DNA of 64,000 bases, from contig CAKZPA010000001.1 of NCBI GenBank assembly GCA_937138415.1, positions 62,001 to 126,000 on the forward strand. The letters are read 5' to 3'. Every line of letters begins with the position of its first letter. Within the stretch, counting starts at the first letter, position 1. Position numbers and translations under genes: made by a program. The notes under the pieces are model-generated. The model saw only the letters and a list, made by a program, of their open reading frames with translations. It was not told where the DNA came from and did no database searches. Below, piece after piece: positions 32,542 to 41,008 of this stretch. Source of the stretch: an uncultured Nitrospiraceae bacterium (lineage in GTDB: Bacteria; Nitrospirota; Thermodesulfovibrionia; Thermodesulfovibrionales; SM23-35).

Positions 32542-34758
32542 ATGGACGCTACAAAGGTTCTCAACCTATCGCAGAACGCTCTCAAAGTACTCGAAAAAAG
32601 GTACCTGAAGAAGAACGAGGAAGGCAGGGTGATCGAGACGCCCGAAGACCTCTTCAGGAGGGTCGCGAAGTGCGTCGCTGCCGCTGATCTACGCTACAGG
32701 AAATCGCAGGATAAGGTCGAGAAGGTCGAGCAGGAGTTCTACGGAATGCTCACATCGCTCGAGTTTCTCCCGAACAGTCCTACCCTGATGAACGCAGGGA
32801 GACGGCTCGGGCAATTGAGTGCGTGTTTCGTCATTCCCGTTGAAGATTCGATGGAATCGATCTTCGATGCGGTCAAATATACCGCGATCATCCATAAATC
32901 AGGTGGCGGTACGGGATTCAGTTTCTCGCGGCTACGGCCAAACGGCGACATCGTCGGCTCGACGAAAGGCATATCGTCCGGCCCCGTTTCCTTCATGACC
33001 GTCTTTGATACCGCAACCGAAGCGGTCAAACAGGGAGGTACACGACGAGGAGCCAACATGGGCATACTGAGGGTCGACCACCCTGACATTCTCAGTTTCA
33101 TCACGTGCAAAGACGACCTGAACAAGTTCAACAATTTCAACATCTCCGTTGCCATCACCGAAGAATTCATGAGGGCGGTGCTCGAAGATAAAGAGTACAA
33201 CCTCATCAATCCGAGAACGAGAAAAGTGGTTAACTCACTGAGAGCGAAAGACGTCTTTCACCTCATCGTGGAGCATGCATGGAAAAACGGCGAGCCCGGC
33301 ATCGTCTTCATTGACAGGGTAAATGAATCGAACCCAACGCCCAAGGTGGGAACCATCGAATCGACGAACCCGTGCGGCGAGCAACCGCTCCTCCCGTACG
33401 AGTCATGTAATTTGGGCTCGATCAACTTGGCACGCATGGTCGACGCGCGGCGCCGGGAGATCGAATGGGAGAAACTTGGGGAGATCACGCGGAACGCCGT
33501 CCATTTTCTCGACAACGTCATCGATATCAACAAGTACCCACTGAAGAAGATCGAAGAAATGACCCTCGCGAACAGGAAAATAGGGCTCGGGGTTATGGGG
33601 TGGGCGGACATGCTCATTCAGCTGGGAATCCCCTACAATTCGGAGCGTGCCGTTCGCCTGGCGGAAGAGGTGATGTTATTCATTCAGAGAGAAGGGAAGC
33701 AGGCTTCGTCCGCACTCGCTGAAGAGCGGGGGGTATTCCCCAATTACGAAGGGAGCATCTATGACGGCAAGATCCGCCTCCGGAACGCGACCGTCACGAC
33801 CATCGCCCCGACGGGGACTCTTTCCATCATCGCGGGCTGTTCATCGGGCATCGAACCGCTCTTCGCCGTCTCCTACGTGAGAACCGTCATGGAAGGGACG
33901 AAATTGATCGAGATCAACCCGTACTTCGAACAGGTCGCCAAAGAACGTGGCTTCTGGTCACGGAGGCTTATGGAACAGATTTCCGAGACGGGATCGGTAC
34001 AGGGCTTCGATGAGATACCCGATGACGTCAAGGCGATCTTCGTGACGGCACACGACATATCGCCCGCCGACCACGTCATGATGCAGGCGGCGTTCCAGAA
34101 ATACGTCGACAATGCTGTTTCGAAGACCGTCAACTTTCCGAAAGACGCGACCCCGCGCGACGTCGAAAACGTGTACCTCCTCGCCTACGAACTCGGCTGC
34201 AAAGGCGTCACCGTGTACCGCGACGGGTCGAGGCAGCAGCAGGTCCTCACGAAAGGGAAAAAAGGCGAAAAACAGCCCGAAGAAGGACGACAGAAGATCG
34301 TGCCCCGGAAGAGGCCTGCCGTGATAAAAGGAACGACGCGGCTCATGAAGACCGGCTGCGGAAACCTCTACGTGACCATTAACGAAGACGAGGAAGGACA
34401 TCTCTTCGAGCTGTTCACCTCGATGGGGAAAGCGGGAGGCTGCGCTGCGAGCCAGTCCGAGGCGATCGGTCGGCTCGTCTCCCTCGCCTTCAGATCGAAC
34501 ATCGAACCGGATGAGGTCATCAAACAACTCAAGGGGATCATGTGCCACTCGCCGACATGGCACGAGGGAGGGCGCATCCTCTCCTGCTCGGATGCGATTG
34601 CGAGCGCCCTTCAACGGTACCGGGAAAAAGGGTCGAAGGGCAACGGGGACAGCCATAAAGTCGTCATGCTGATGGGCGCATGCCCGGAATGCGGCGGCGC
34701 CGTCGAGCACGAAGGGGGATGCGCGGTCTGCCACAACTGCGGGTTCACCCGCTGCTGA
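32542..34758 (+). CDS. nrdJ: Adenosylcobalamin-dependent (class II) ribonucleotide reductase
   Basis: A 738-residue class II enzyme making deoxyribonucleotides without oxygen. Seen are SGGGTGFSFSRLRP, NPCGEQPLLPYESCNLGSINL with the catalytic cysteine region, TIAPTGTLSIIAGCSSGIEPLF, and the C-terminal zinc-ribbon-like tail CPECGG...CAVCHNCGFTRC, which is typical of the bacterial NrdJ form. The ATG at 32542 is chosen because AAAGGAGGG lies 6 bases upstream; an in-frame ATG at 32479 overlaps the -10 box and cannot be the start. The enzyme needs coenzyme B12, so the cell must make or import it. Transcription is probably controlled by NrdR. Confidence 0.95.
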   Translation: MDATKVLNLSQNALKVLEKRYLKKNEEGRVIETPEDLFRRVAKCVAAADLRYRKSQDKVEKVEQEFYGMLTSLEFLPNSPTLMNAGRRLGQLSACFVIPVEDSMESIFDAVKYTAIIHKSGGGTGFSFSRLRPNGDIVGSTKGISSGPVSFMTVFDTATEAVKQGGTRRGANMGILRVDHPDILSFITCKDDLNKFNNFNISVAITEEFMRAVLEDKEYNLINPRTRKVVNSLRAKDVFHLIVEHAWKNGEPGIVFIDRVNESNPTPKVGTIESTNPCGEQPLLPYESCNLGSINLARMVDARRREIEWEKLGEITRNAVHFLDNVIDINKYPLKKIEEMTLANRKIGLGVMGWADMLIQLGIPYNSERAVRLAEEVMLFIQREGKQASSALAEERGVFPNYEGSIYDGKIRLRNATVTTIAPTGTLSIIAGCSSGIEPLFAVSYVRTVMEGTKLIEINPYFEQVAKERGFWSRRLMEQISETGSVQGFDEIPDDVKAIFVTAHDISPADHVMMQAAFQKYVDNAVSKTVNFPKDATPRDVENVYLLAYELGCKGVTVYRDGSRQQQVLTKGKKGEKQPEEGRQKIVPRKRPAVIKGTTRLMKTGCGNLYVTINEDEEGHLFELFTSMGKAGGCAASQSEAIGRLVSLAFRSNIEPDEVIKQLKGIMCHSPTWHEGGRILSCSDAIASALQRYREKGSKGNGDSHKVVMLMGACPECGGAVEHEGGCAVCHNCGFTRC

Positions 34759-34778
34759 GCGGAAGGCCTTTCGCTTTT
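34759..34778. terminator. Possible bidirectional terminator between convergent genes
   Basis: GCGGAAGG/CCTTTCGC (34759-34774) can fold on itself and is followed on the plus strand by TTTTA. It lies between the nrdJ stop and the end of the minus-strand gene at 34792. Confidence 0.45.
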
Positions 34779-34791
34779 ACCGCGCCCCTCG

Positions 34792-35382
34792 CTACTGAAT
34801 CTGTTCTTTCAGATCGGCGATGACGGCCGCGCACTCGCCGGCGAAGTATTCCTCCTGTTCCGCGAGGAATTCGTTCAACCGCGCTTTCACGGCCTCATCG
34901 ACGGAGACGGTCATCTGCATGACCGTTTTCCCGTCGGGCGTTTTCACCGGCCGCATTCTCAGCTGAGGGTGCATCTCGAGCTGCCTCCTCAAGTCCTCGA
35001 CCGCTTTCTCTCTAACACCCTGATAGTCTTTGAGCAGCGACTCGAACGCATTGAGATCAGCTTCGATCATCGCCGTGTTCCGCTTTTCCTTCAGGCTCTC
35101 GATCGCGAGTATCGCCTTCTTGCGCGCGAGAAAATCTTCGTTCGAGATGCCGATGCCCAACGTATTGATGAGATTCAATTGGGCTTCTCTCAGCACGGGC
35201 GGCTTGCTCCCCCTGAGACGTTCCCATAATCCGCCCGAATCGATCTTCCCCTGGTAGAACTCGCGAAGTACCGAGAGAAGCCGTTCCTCGTCTTTGACGC
35301 GTTCCCGCTCCTCCGGGGTATACGGCGAGATATGACCCGCCTTCTCGAGCGCGATCTCAAGAGCGGTCTTTACCTTCGACAT
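34792..35382 (-). CDS. Uncharacterised helical protein
   Basis: A 196-residue, strongly charged, mostly alpha-helical protein (KVKTALEIALEKAGHISPYTPEERERVKDEERLL ends in long amphipathic segments such as ESLKEKRNTAMIEADLNAFESLL). No cysteine cluster, membrane segment or enzyme motif is visible. I do not recognise a family. The ATG at 35382 has CAGGAGGTGACG directly upstream. It overlaps the cysteine-cluster gene at 35357 by 26 bases and is the last gene of a leftward run of four overlapping genes, so it is probably co-expressed with them. Confidence 0.7.
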   Translation of the reverse strand: MSKVKTALEIALEKAGHISPYTPEERERVKDEERLLSVLREFYQGKIDSGGLWERLRGSKPPVLREAQLNLINTLGIGISNEDFLARKKAILAIESLKEKRNTAMIEADLNAFESLLKDYQGVREKAVEDLRRQLEMHPQLRMRPVKTPDGKTVMQMTVSVDEAVKARLNEFLAEQEEYFAGECAAVIADLKEQIQ

Positions 35383-35884
35383 CGTCACCTCCTGAGCCAT
35401 TGTCCTTTTTCGCTTCGGGGAGATGGTCGAAAACTCCCTTTTTCAAGATCCTCTTTTCCCAGTCCTCCCAGACTGCCCCATCGCTCCTGCAGTCGTAATT
35501 TCTGCAGCGCTCGGGCCTGTCGTCCCAGATAGTGCAGAGGAGGGTCTTCCTGTCAAGGTGAGGGCAGTACCCGTCTTCATCCCTCGCGATGAAATACGGC
35601 CTCTTCGGATTCCATCGCGCGACCCCTCGTTCGACATCTCTCTTCGTGAGGGCGAAGACGAAGCTGCAGCAGACAGCCTTGCACTGTTTCTTCCGTCCGT
35701 CGTCGTCATAGGAGACCTCGCTCCCGTTCCCATCTTCATCTCCGTAGACGACGAGTATCCTCTTCTCCATCAGCTTCTCCACCATGCTCCTGATATAGGC
35801 ATGCTGCTCATCGGTGAAATGCTCACCGTCGGATTCCTCTCCGTTCGCATTCTCTTCAACGATGCGATCTTTCGGATCTAACAC
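35357..35884 (-). CDS. YkgJ-type cysteine-cluster protein A
   Basis: A 175-residue protein with the metal-binding pattern of the YkgJ/Fe-S-oxidoreductase-like CxxxCxxCC family: KQCKAVCCSFVFALT, then DGYCPHLDRKTLLCTIWDDRPERCRNYDC. The cysteines CxxxCC...C.H....C....RP..C..Y.C are all present. The family is thought to bind zinc or an Fe-S cluster; function unknown. A GTG start at 35884 follows GGGAGAGCGGAT and overlaps the stop of the upstream gene (ATGTGTTAG). The N-terminal 60 residues are acidic and helical (HFTDEQHAYIRSMVEKLMEKR). Confidence 0.8.
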   Translation of the reverse strand: MLDPKDRIVEENANGEESDGEHFTDEQHAYIRSMVEKLMEKRILVVYGDEDGNGSEVSYDDDGRKKQCKAVCCSFVFALTKRDVERGVARWNPKRPYFIARDEDGYCPHLDRKTLLCTIWDDRPERCRNYDCRSDGAVWEDWEKRILKKGVFDHLPEAKKDNGSGGDDVEGKDRS

Positions 35885-36597
35885 ATCCGCTCTCCCTTAT
35901 CTACTGCCCCTGCCTTATCCGGACCTCTCCTTCCCTGACGCACCGAGTCTCGGCGACCCGTCCCAAAGACGAGGCCCGCGTCGCTCACGATATCGCGCAC
36001 GGTGCGCCCGAAGAGGAAAAGTTCGAATGCGGACTCCACGCCGAGATCATTCAGTGCATAAGATCGTAGAGCGCTGTCGCGTCGGATGAGATCTGACAGG
36101 CGCCTGCGGGCTGTGCCGTCCTCGTCTTCCACGAACGCTCTCACCACCAGCGCGCTCAGCTCCGACAGCGGGCATTCCTCGTCGTGGAGAGCGATCACGC
36201 TCCGTATCGGGTCCCCTTCGTTGAGAACATCCGAACGGCGGATTGTCCCGCGCCCCATGACGCGCATGAGATCGGAGGGATCCCAGCACTTCAGGAGGCG
36301 GCACTCGAGAAAACGGAAGTCGTAGATCGTGCATGACGAATCCTCTCGACGGTAGAAGGAACAGCACCAGCTTCCCCCTCTGCCCTTTACTTTCACCATT
36401 TCCCGTTCTGCGCGCTCAACCCGATTCGTGACCGGATTGAATACCGGCTCTCCCGCCCGGATGGTCACGAGGTGCCTGAATATCGCGTGGTGATCGCGGA
36501 GGATGCCCATGTCCTCGACGTGGAGAACAGGCCCTCCCCTCTCACAGCACGTACCGCACCGGACGCACGACGCAATCCCGACGGAAGGTTCTCTCAT
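35878..36597 (-). CDS. YkgJ-type cysteine-cluster protein B
   Basis: A 239-residue second member of the same superfamily: CVRCGTCCERGGPVLH near residue 11, then GGSWCCSFYRREDSSCTIYDFRFLECRLLKC near 90. Cysteine spacing differs from protein A, so they are distant paralogues. The C-terminal half is helical with no further cysteines and ends ...GERMC. The ATG at 36597 overlaps the TGA of the upstream gene, which fixes the start; longer in-frame sequence to 36744 is antisense-like. Two such proteins overlapping in one operon suggests they act together, perhaps on a common metal centre (inference). Confidence 0.8.
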   Translation of the reverse strand: MREPSVGIASCVRCGTCCERGGPVLHVEDMGILRDHHAIFRHLVTIRAGEPVFNPVTNRVERAEREMVKVKGRGGSWCCSFYRREDSSCTIYDFRFLECRLLKCWDPSDLMRVMGRGTIRRSDVLNEGDPIRSVIALHDEECPLSELSALVVRAFVEDEDGTARRRLSDLIRRDSALRSYALNDLGVESAFELFLFGRTVRDIVSDAGLVFGTGRRDSVRQGRRGPDKAGAVDKGERMC

Positions 36598-37058
36598 CCT
36601 CGCACCGTCTCGAGTAGTTTCGCGACGTGCTGCATTCTCGCCTCGAGATGCTCCCTCAAGACGAACTCCCTCACGACCATGCCCGGCGCCACGTCGTTCT
36701 GAAGGGCGTGCAACAGATGCCTCCCGAAGCCCCGTTCGACGCATATGGCATCGATGTGATCCCCATCGGTGACATCGCGCTCGCGCGCGATGAGTTCGGA
36801 GAAACCGAAGGCTAGCACGCCCGCCGTGAGCGCGTCATCGACGCGGTACTGGGCGCTGATCCCGTAAACGCGTTCGTCGCTCCAGAGAAGCACCACCGGC
36901 TTCCGCATGAGAATCTTTTCGAACTCATCGAGCGTCAACGCCCACGAGGGCGCGAAGAGCATGAGTTCGAGGTGCGGCTTCAACAGGGAGACCTTGTGCC
37001 GGACTTCCGGAAAGCTTTCCCGTACCTCAGAAAAAATACGTATCAGTTCGTTGTCCAT
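36594..37058 (-). CDS. Uncharacterised 154-residue protein
   Basis: An alpha/beta protein starting MDNELIRIFSEVRESFPEVRH. It has no cysteine cluster, transmembrane segment or familiar enzyme motif. ARERDVTDGDHIDAICVERGFGRHLLHAL could be part of an alpha/beta domain. I do not recognise the family. It is the first gene of the leftward operon with the two cysteine-cluster proteins. Upstream on the same strand TATAGT/TAAAAT-like boxes lie within 10-16 bases of the ATG, with no Shine-Dalgarno. Confidence 0.65.
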   Translation of the reverse strand: MDNELIRIFSEVRESFPEVRHKVSLLKPHLELMLFAPSWALTLDEFEKILMRKPVVLLWSDERVYGISAQYRVDDALTAGVLAFGFSELIARERDVTDGDHIDAICVERGFGRHLLHALQNDVAPGMVVREFVLREHLEARMQHVAKLLETVRG

Positions 37059-37081
37059 GGCCGCGTAAATTTTACTATACT
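37051..37081 (+). promoter_or_regulatory. Promoter of the small zinc-ribbon gene; overlaps divergent promoter
   Basis: TTGTCC (37051-37056) and TATACT (37076-37081) are 19 bases apart on the plus strand. The same AT-rich stretch offers TATAGT and TAAAAT on the minus strand for the operon starting at 37058. Confidence 0.45.
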
Positions 37082-37121
37082 ATAGACGGGCAAAATAAAA
37101 AACCGGGAGGAGGATACCATC

Positions 37122-37397
37122 GTGCCAAAGAAGACGATCGTCACGTATGGATGCGAGCAGTGCGGATCGAAGATCGTCGTCACCTCGACCGGGGAAGGAG
37201 AACTGAGCCCGATTTACTGTTGCGGAATCGAGGTCGCGGAGATACCGTCGAAAAAGGTGCCGTCGCAGCCGACGAAGAAGGGGACGAAAGCGGCGCGGAC
37301 AGCCACGAAAAGACGGCCGATCCCGCAAAAGAACGCCGTCAGGACAGGAAGTAGAGTCGGCCCCCCTACTTCTTCTGGAGTACGATCTTGTGATTGA
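37122..37397 (+). CDS. Desulforedoxin-like zinc-ribbon protein with basic tail (GTG start)
   Basis: A 91-residue protein. The first 40 residues resemble the desulforedoxin / desulfoferrodoxin N-terminal rubredoxin-like domain: YGCEQCGSKIVVTSTGEGELSPIYCCGIEVAEI, with CxxC and a later CC pair that would bind one iron or zinc. The remaining 45 residues are Lys/Arg/Pro-rich (SKKVPSQPTKKGTKAARTATKRRP), like a nucleic-acid-binding or disordered tail. GGGAGGAGG precedes GTG at 37122 by 8 bases. Its end overlaps cooT (opposite strand) by 32 bases. Confidence 0.7.
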   Translation: MPKKTIVTYGCEQCGSKIVVTSTGEGELSPIYCCGIEVAEIPSKKVPSQPTKKGTKAARTATKRRPIPQKNAVRTGSRVGPPTSSGVRSCD

Positions 37398-37554
37398 GGA
37401 GTGAAATCTCCCTGATTTCACCGTCGAACATCTTCTGCTCGCCGAAAAGGCTCCGCAGATAGAGCTTTCCGCCCTCAGGGCGCATCACATCGACGTTCTC
37501 CAGGTAGAGTTCCTCTTTCCCGTCATGATAAATGTATGCGTTCGCCTCACACAT
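37366..37554 (-). CDS. cooT: CooT-family nickel-binding protein
   Basis: A 62-residue protein matching CooT: MCEANAYI start, KEELYLENVDVMRPEGG, FGEQKMFDGEI and LLNHKIVLQ. In Rhodospirillum CooT, dimeric, binds one nickel through Cys2 and helps nickel insertion into CO dehydrogenase. Cys2 is conserved here. A C1-metabolising anaerobe would use it for CODH or hydrogenase maturation, though neither is in the window. It overlaps the DUF3842 gene by 8 bases. Confidence 0.88.
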   Translation of the reverse strand: MCEANAYIYHDGKEELYLENVDVMRPEGGKLYLRSLFGEQKMFDGEIREISLLNHKIVLQKK

Positions 37555-37978
37555 CGCGTGACCCCTTTCCCGCCACCTGTCTCACGGACTCGATGATCTT
37601 CTCTACCATGTGGGGCAGCGGCTCTTTTTCGACCCCGATCACTTCGATTCCTTCCTGATTGAGAGCGAGGAGTATTTTCTTCGCTCCCGACGATGCGACC
37701 GCTTCTGCCATGCGCACCGTCATCTCGCCGAGCATCGCGTTCGGGAGGACAATGCTCAGCGGTCCCGTGATGAGATCGACCTTCGCCGCATTGAGGACGA
37801 TGGCGTTCTCTCCCGTCGCGCCTTTGTTCGCCCTCGCCTTCATCATAGCTGTCGTGGCCGCTGCATTCGTTCCGAGCGCGATGATCTCTATCGAGTCTCC
37901 GAATTCGTCGCGCAACCTCCTCACGATGAGGCTTCCGATGCCGCCTCCCTGCCCGTCGACCACAGCGACCCTGTACAC
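37547..37978 (-). CDS. DUF3842 family protein (GTG start)
   Basis: A 143-residue Rossmann-like protein: VYRVAVVDGQGGGIGSLIVRRL, LGTNAAATTAMMKARANKGATGENA, GPLSIVLPNAMLGEMTVRMAEAV. These are defining segments of DUF3842, a family of unknown function common in anaerobic bacteria. The GTG at 37978 is preferred because the conserved part begins there and TATACT ends 6 bases upstream; in-frame codons up to 38086 run through the promoter. It is coupled to cooT by an 8-base overlap. The pairing hints at a role in nickel or metal-cofactor handling, by context only. Confidence 0.8.
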   Translation of the reverse strand: MYRVAVVDGQGGGIGSLIVRRLRDEFGDSIEIIALGTNAAATTAMMKARANKGATGENAIVLNAAKVDLITGPLSIVLPNAMLGEMTVRMAEAVASSGAKKILLALNQEGIEVIGVEKEPLPHMVEKIIESVRQVAGKGSRDV

Positions 37979-37984
37979 GGAATA

Positions 37985-38014
37985 AGTATAAAGACAGTTT
38001 TTCGGCGATGTCAA
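37985..38014 (-). promoter_or_regulatory. Consensus promoter for the DUF3842-cooT unit, leaderless geometry
   Basis: Minus strand: perfect TTGACA (38014-38009), 18 bases, TATACT (37990-37985). The GTG start at 37978 is 7 bases after the last -10 base, the expected transcription start. Confidence 0.8.
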
Positions 38015-38065
38015 ACAGAAGTGCCGAAAAGGCATAGGTACGGGGAATATTTTGCGGACATTGGA

Positions 38066-38071
38066 TATAAT
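38066..38071 (+). promoter_or_regulatory. -10 box upstream of trpB
   Basis: TATAAT lies 84 bases before the trpB ATG. No convincing -35 is seen, and no leader peptide with tandem tryptophans or attenuator hairpin was found in the leader. Confidence 0.4.
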
Positions 38072-38154
38072 ACTGGGGTTCGGCATCTCTTTCTTTTTTC
38101 TCGATGCGCTGATCGTTCAACCGATCCCGGGAGGAAGAGGTTGCGAAAGGAGAA

Positions 38155-39348
38155 ATGAGGACGTTTTCGTCACGAAAACAAGGATATTTCGGCCCGTACG
38201 GAGGGCGATTCGTTCCCGAAACGCTCATGCCGGCGCTCCAGGAACTGGAGGAAGGTTTTTTTTCGTCGCTCCGGGACAGAACATTCCAGCAGGAACTCGC
38301 GCATCTTCGCCGAACGTACATCGGCAGACCGACGCCACTCTACCGAGCCGAACGGTTCGGCAGACGTGTCGGGGTGCCGCGCGTGTACCTCAAGAGGGAA
38401 GACCTCGCCCACACCGGCGCGCACAAGATCAACAATGCGGTCGCGCAGGTTCTCCTCGCAAAAAAGATGGGGAAGAACCGGGTCATCGCGGAGACCGGCG
38501 CGGGTCAGCACGGGGTAGCCACGGCGACGGGCGCGGCACTCGTGGGACTCGACTGCGAGATTTACATGGGCACGGACGACATGGCCCGTCAGGCGTTGAA
38601 CGTGTACAGGATGAGACTTCTCGGGGCGAGAGTAACGGAAGTTGCGACGGGTTCGCGCACGCTGAAAGACGCGATCAACGAAGCCCTCCGCGACTGGACG
38701 ACCAACGTCCGGACGACTCACTACGTAATGGGGACGGTCTTCGGGCCTCACCCGTTCCCTTTGATGGTCCGGCACTTTCAGTCCGTGATCGGCAAAGAGG
38801 CGAAACGACAGATCCTCGACGCCGAGGGAAGGCTTCCCGACTACCTCGTCGCCTGCGTGGGCGGCGGAAGCAATGCTCTGGGCCTCTTCGCGCCCTTCCT
38901 CGAAGATCCGGTCCGGATGATCGGCGTCGAGGCGGGCGGGAGGGGACTCGAAGTCGGAGCGCACGCTGCCCGCTTCGCGGGCGGTTCGGTCGGTGTCTTC
39001 CAGGGGTGCAAGAGCTACGTCCTGCAGGACGACAACGGGAACATCGTGGGCACTCACTCCGTCTCCGCAGGTCTCGATTACGCGTCGGTCGGTCCGGAGC
39101 ATTCGTTCCTGAAAGAGAGCGGCCGCGTTGAGTACACCTACGCGACCGATGACGAGGCGCTGTCCGCGTTCGACCTGCTCTCGCAAACGGAGGGAATCAT
39201 TCCGGCGCTCGAATCCGCGCACGCGCTCGCAGAGGTCGTCAAACGCGCGCGGACGCTGCCGCAGGAGACGATCATCGTGGTGAACCTTTCCGGTCGGGGG
39301 GACAAGGACGTCCAGCACGTCGCGCGTTTAAGAGGCGAAGATTTGTGA
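38155..39348 (+). CDS. trpB: Tryptophan synthase beta chain
   Basis: A 397-residue PLP enzyme joining indole and serine to tryptophan. [12 protein letters not shown], the PLP lysine in [21 protein letters not shown], the phosphate loop [10 protein letters not shown] and [12 protein letters not shown] are all present. AAAGGAG lies 5 bases upstream of the ATG. The gene overlaps trpA (GTGAGG). It is the canonical TrpB1 type that works with TrpA. Confidence 0.97.
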   Translation: MRTFSSRKQGYFGPYGGRFVPETLMPALQELEEGFFSSLRDRTFQQELAHLRRTYIGRPTPLYRAERFGRRVGVPRVYLKREDLAHTGAHKINNAVAQVLLAKKMGKNRVIAETGAGQHGVATATGAALVGLDCEIYMGTDDMARQALNVYRMRLLGARVTEVATGSRTLKDAINEALRDWTTNVRTTHYVMGTVFGPHPFPLMVRHFQSVIGKEAKRQILDAEGRLPDYLVACVGGGSNALGLFAPFLEDPVRMIGVEAGGRGLEVGAHAARFAGGSVGVFQGCKSYVLQDDNGNIVGTHSVSAGLDYASVGPEHSFLKESGRVEYTYATDDEALSAFDLLSQTEGIIPALESAHALAEVVKRARTLPQETIIVVNLSGRGDKDVQHVARLRGEDL

Positions 39349-40124
39349 GGACGAGCATTTCGCAGACGTTCGCCCGGCTGCGCCGAGAAGGGGGGAAGGC
39401 GTTTATCCCGTATGTCATGGCGGGCGACCCGTCCATCGGGAGATCGCGCGAGATCGTTCTCCTCTTCGAGAAATGCGGGGCGGATATCGTCGAGTTGGGC
39501 GTTCCGTTCTCCGACCCGCTCGCAGACGGACCCATCATCCAGCGGGCCGCCGAGAGATCGCTCCGGCAGGGGACGAGTCTGAGGAGCGTCATCTCTTTCG
39601 TGCGCGAGGTGAGGGGAGCGACGCAGATCCCGATCGTGCTCATGACCTATTTCAATCCGGTATTCCGCTACGGCCCATCGGATTTTATCCGCGACGCGAG
39701 AGGAGCCGGTGTCGATGGGGTCGTCATTCCCGACTTGCCTCCGGAGGAAGCGACCGACTTCGTTCGCTCCGCACGCCGGCTCCGGCTCGATACGATCTTT
39801 CTCCTCGCGCCGACGTCGACCGAAGAGAGAATCAGGAAGGTCGTACACTATTCATCCGGCTTTATCTACTACGTGTCGATCACTGGGATCACCGGGGCCG
39901 AACTCCTCCTCGACGGTTCGATGGAAAGATCGATCGCGCAGATACGGCAAAGGACGACGATGCCAATCGCGGTTGGTTTCGGCGTTTCGACGCCGGATGA
40001 AGCCGCACACGTCGCTCGACTGTCCGACGGGGTGATCGTCGGCAGTGCGATCGTGAAGAGGCTCGGTGATACGCGCGAATCCCTCGAGCGGTACCTCACC
40101 GCCCTGCGGCAGGCCATTGCGTGA
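39345..40124 (+). CDS. trpA: Tryptophan synthase alpha chain (GTG start)
   Basis: A 259-residue TIM-barrel lyase that releases indole from indole-3-glycerol phosphate. The catalytic Glu and Asp are in [36 protein letters not shown] and the phosphate-binding [10 protein letters not shown] and GSAIVK segments are conserved. GTG at 39345 overlaps the trpB TGA. The remaining trp genes are not in the window. Confidence 0.96.
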   Translation: MRTSISQTFARLRREGGKAFIPYVMAGDPSIGRSREIVLLFEKCGADIVELGVPFSDPLADGPIIQRAAERSLRQGTSLRSVISFVREVRGATQIPIVLMTYFNPVFRYGPSDFIRDARGAGVDGVVIPDLPPEEATDFVRSARRLRLDTIFLLAPTSTEERIRKVVHYSSGFIYYVSITGITGAELLLDGSMERSIAQIRQRTTMPIAVGFGVSTPDEAAHVARLSDGVIVGSAIVKRLGDTRESLERYLTALRQAIA

Positions 40125-40171
40125 ACGGGATGATCGCGCGCGTCCGATGAGAAGACGAGGAGGGATACGAG

Positions 40172-41005
40172 ATGGCATGGTTTAAGAAGACCAAGGAGGT
40201 ACGCGGGGAGAAGAAGGGCAAAATACCCGAGGGGCTGTGGGTCAAGTGCGACGGCTGCAAGGAGATCGTCTACAAAAAGGAGATAGACAAGAATCTCAAG
40301 ATCTGTCCGAAATGCAACTACCACTTCAGAATCAGCGCCCGGGAACGCATAAAACTCCTCGTCGACGAAGGCACCTTCGTCGAGATGGATGAGAACCTCG
40401 TCACTGTCGACCCGCTCCACTTCAGGGACACAATGCCGTACAAGGAGCGCTTGAAGGAAAATCAGAAAAAGACGGGATTGAGAGAAGCGGTCATCTCGGG
40501 AGACGCACAGATCGGCGGATACCCGGCGAGCCTCATCGTAATGGACTTCTCGTTCATGGGAGGGAGCATGGGTTCCGTCGTCGGGGAAAAAGTGGCACGC
40601 GCGGCCGAGAGGGCCATCGAGAAGAAGCAGCCCTTCATCGCCGTCGCGTCGTCCGGCGGTGCCCGCATGCAGGAAGGCATCTTTTCGCTCATGCAGATGG
40701 CGAAAGTCTCGGCAGCGGTCGGTCGCCTGAAGGAGAACGGCATCCTCTATATCTCCCTCATGTGCGATCCGACGTTCGGGGGCGTCACCGCAAGTTTCGC
40801 GTCGCTCGGCGATATCATCCTCGCCGAACCGAAGAGTCTGATCGGTTTCGCCGGCCCCCGGGTCATCGAACAGACGATGAAACAGCCTTTGCCCGATGAC
40901 TTCCAGAGGGCAGACTTCCTCCTCGCCCACGGCCTCATCGATCTGGTCGTGGACAGGAAACACCTGAAAGAAACGATTGTCCGCCTTTTCGCCCTGCTCA
41001 CGTGA
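40172..41005 (+). CDS. accD: Acetyl-CoA carboxylase carboxyltransferase subunit beta
   Basis: A 277-residue AccD. The N-terminal zinc ribbon has VKCDGCKEIVYKKE and ICPKCNYHF. The crotonase-fold part has SSGGARMQEGIFSLMQMAK, DPTFGGVTASFASLGDIILAEP and IGFAGPRVIEQT. AccD with AccA transfers carboxyl from biotin to acetyl-CoA to give malonyl-CoA, the extender also needed by the ketosynthase cluster at 7-12 kb. GAGGAGGG lies 7 bases before the ATG. It lies between trpA and folC, a common order in several phyla. Confidence 0.97.
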   Translation: MAWFKKTKEVRGEKKGKIPEGLWVKCDGCKEIVYKKEIDKNLKICPKCNYHFRISARERIKLLVDEGTFVEMDENLVTVDPLHFRDTMPYKERLKENQKKTGLREAVISGDAQIGGYPASLIVMDFSFMGGSMGSVVGEKVARAAERAIEKKQPFIAVASSGGARMQEGIFSLMQMAKVSAAVGRLKENGILYISLMCDPTFGGVTASFASLGDIILAEPKSLIGFAGPRVIEQTMKQPLPDDFQRADFLLAHGLIDLVVDRKHLKETIVRLFALLT

Positions 41006-41008
41006 GAC

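Noticed and set aside
38041-38154. Tryptophan attenuator or leader peptide before trpB
   Set aside because: No short frame with tandem Trp codons and no terminator/antiterminator pair could be seen.
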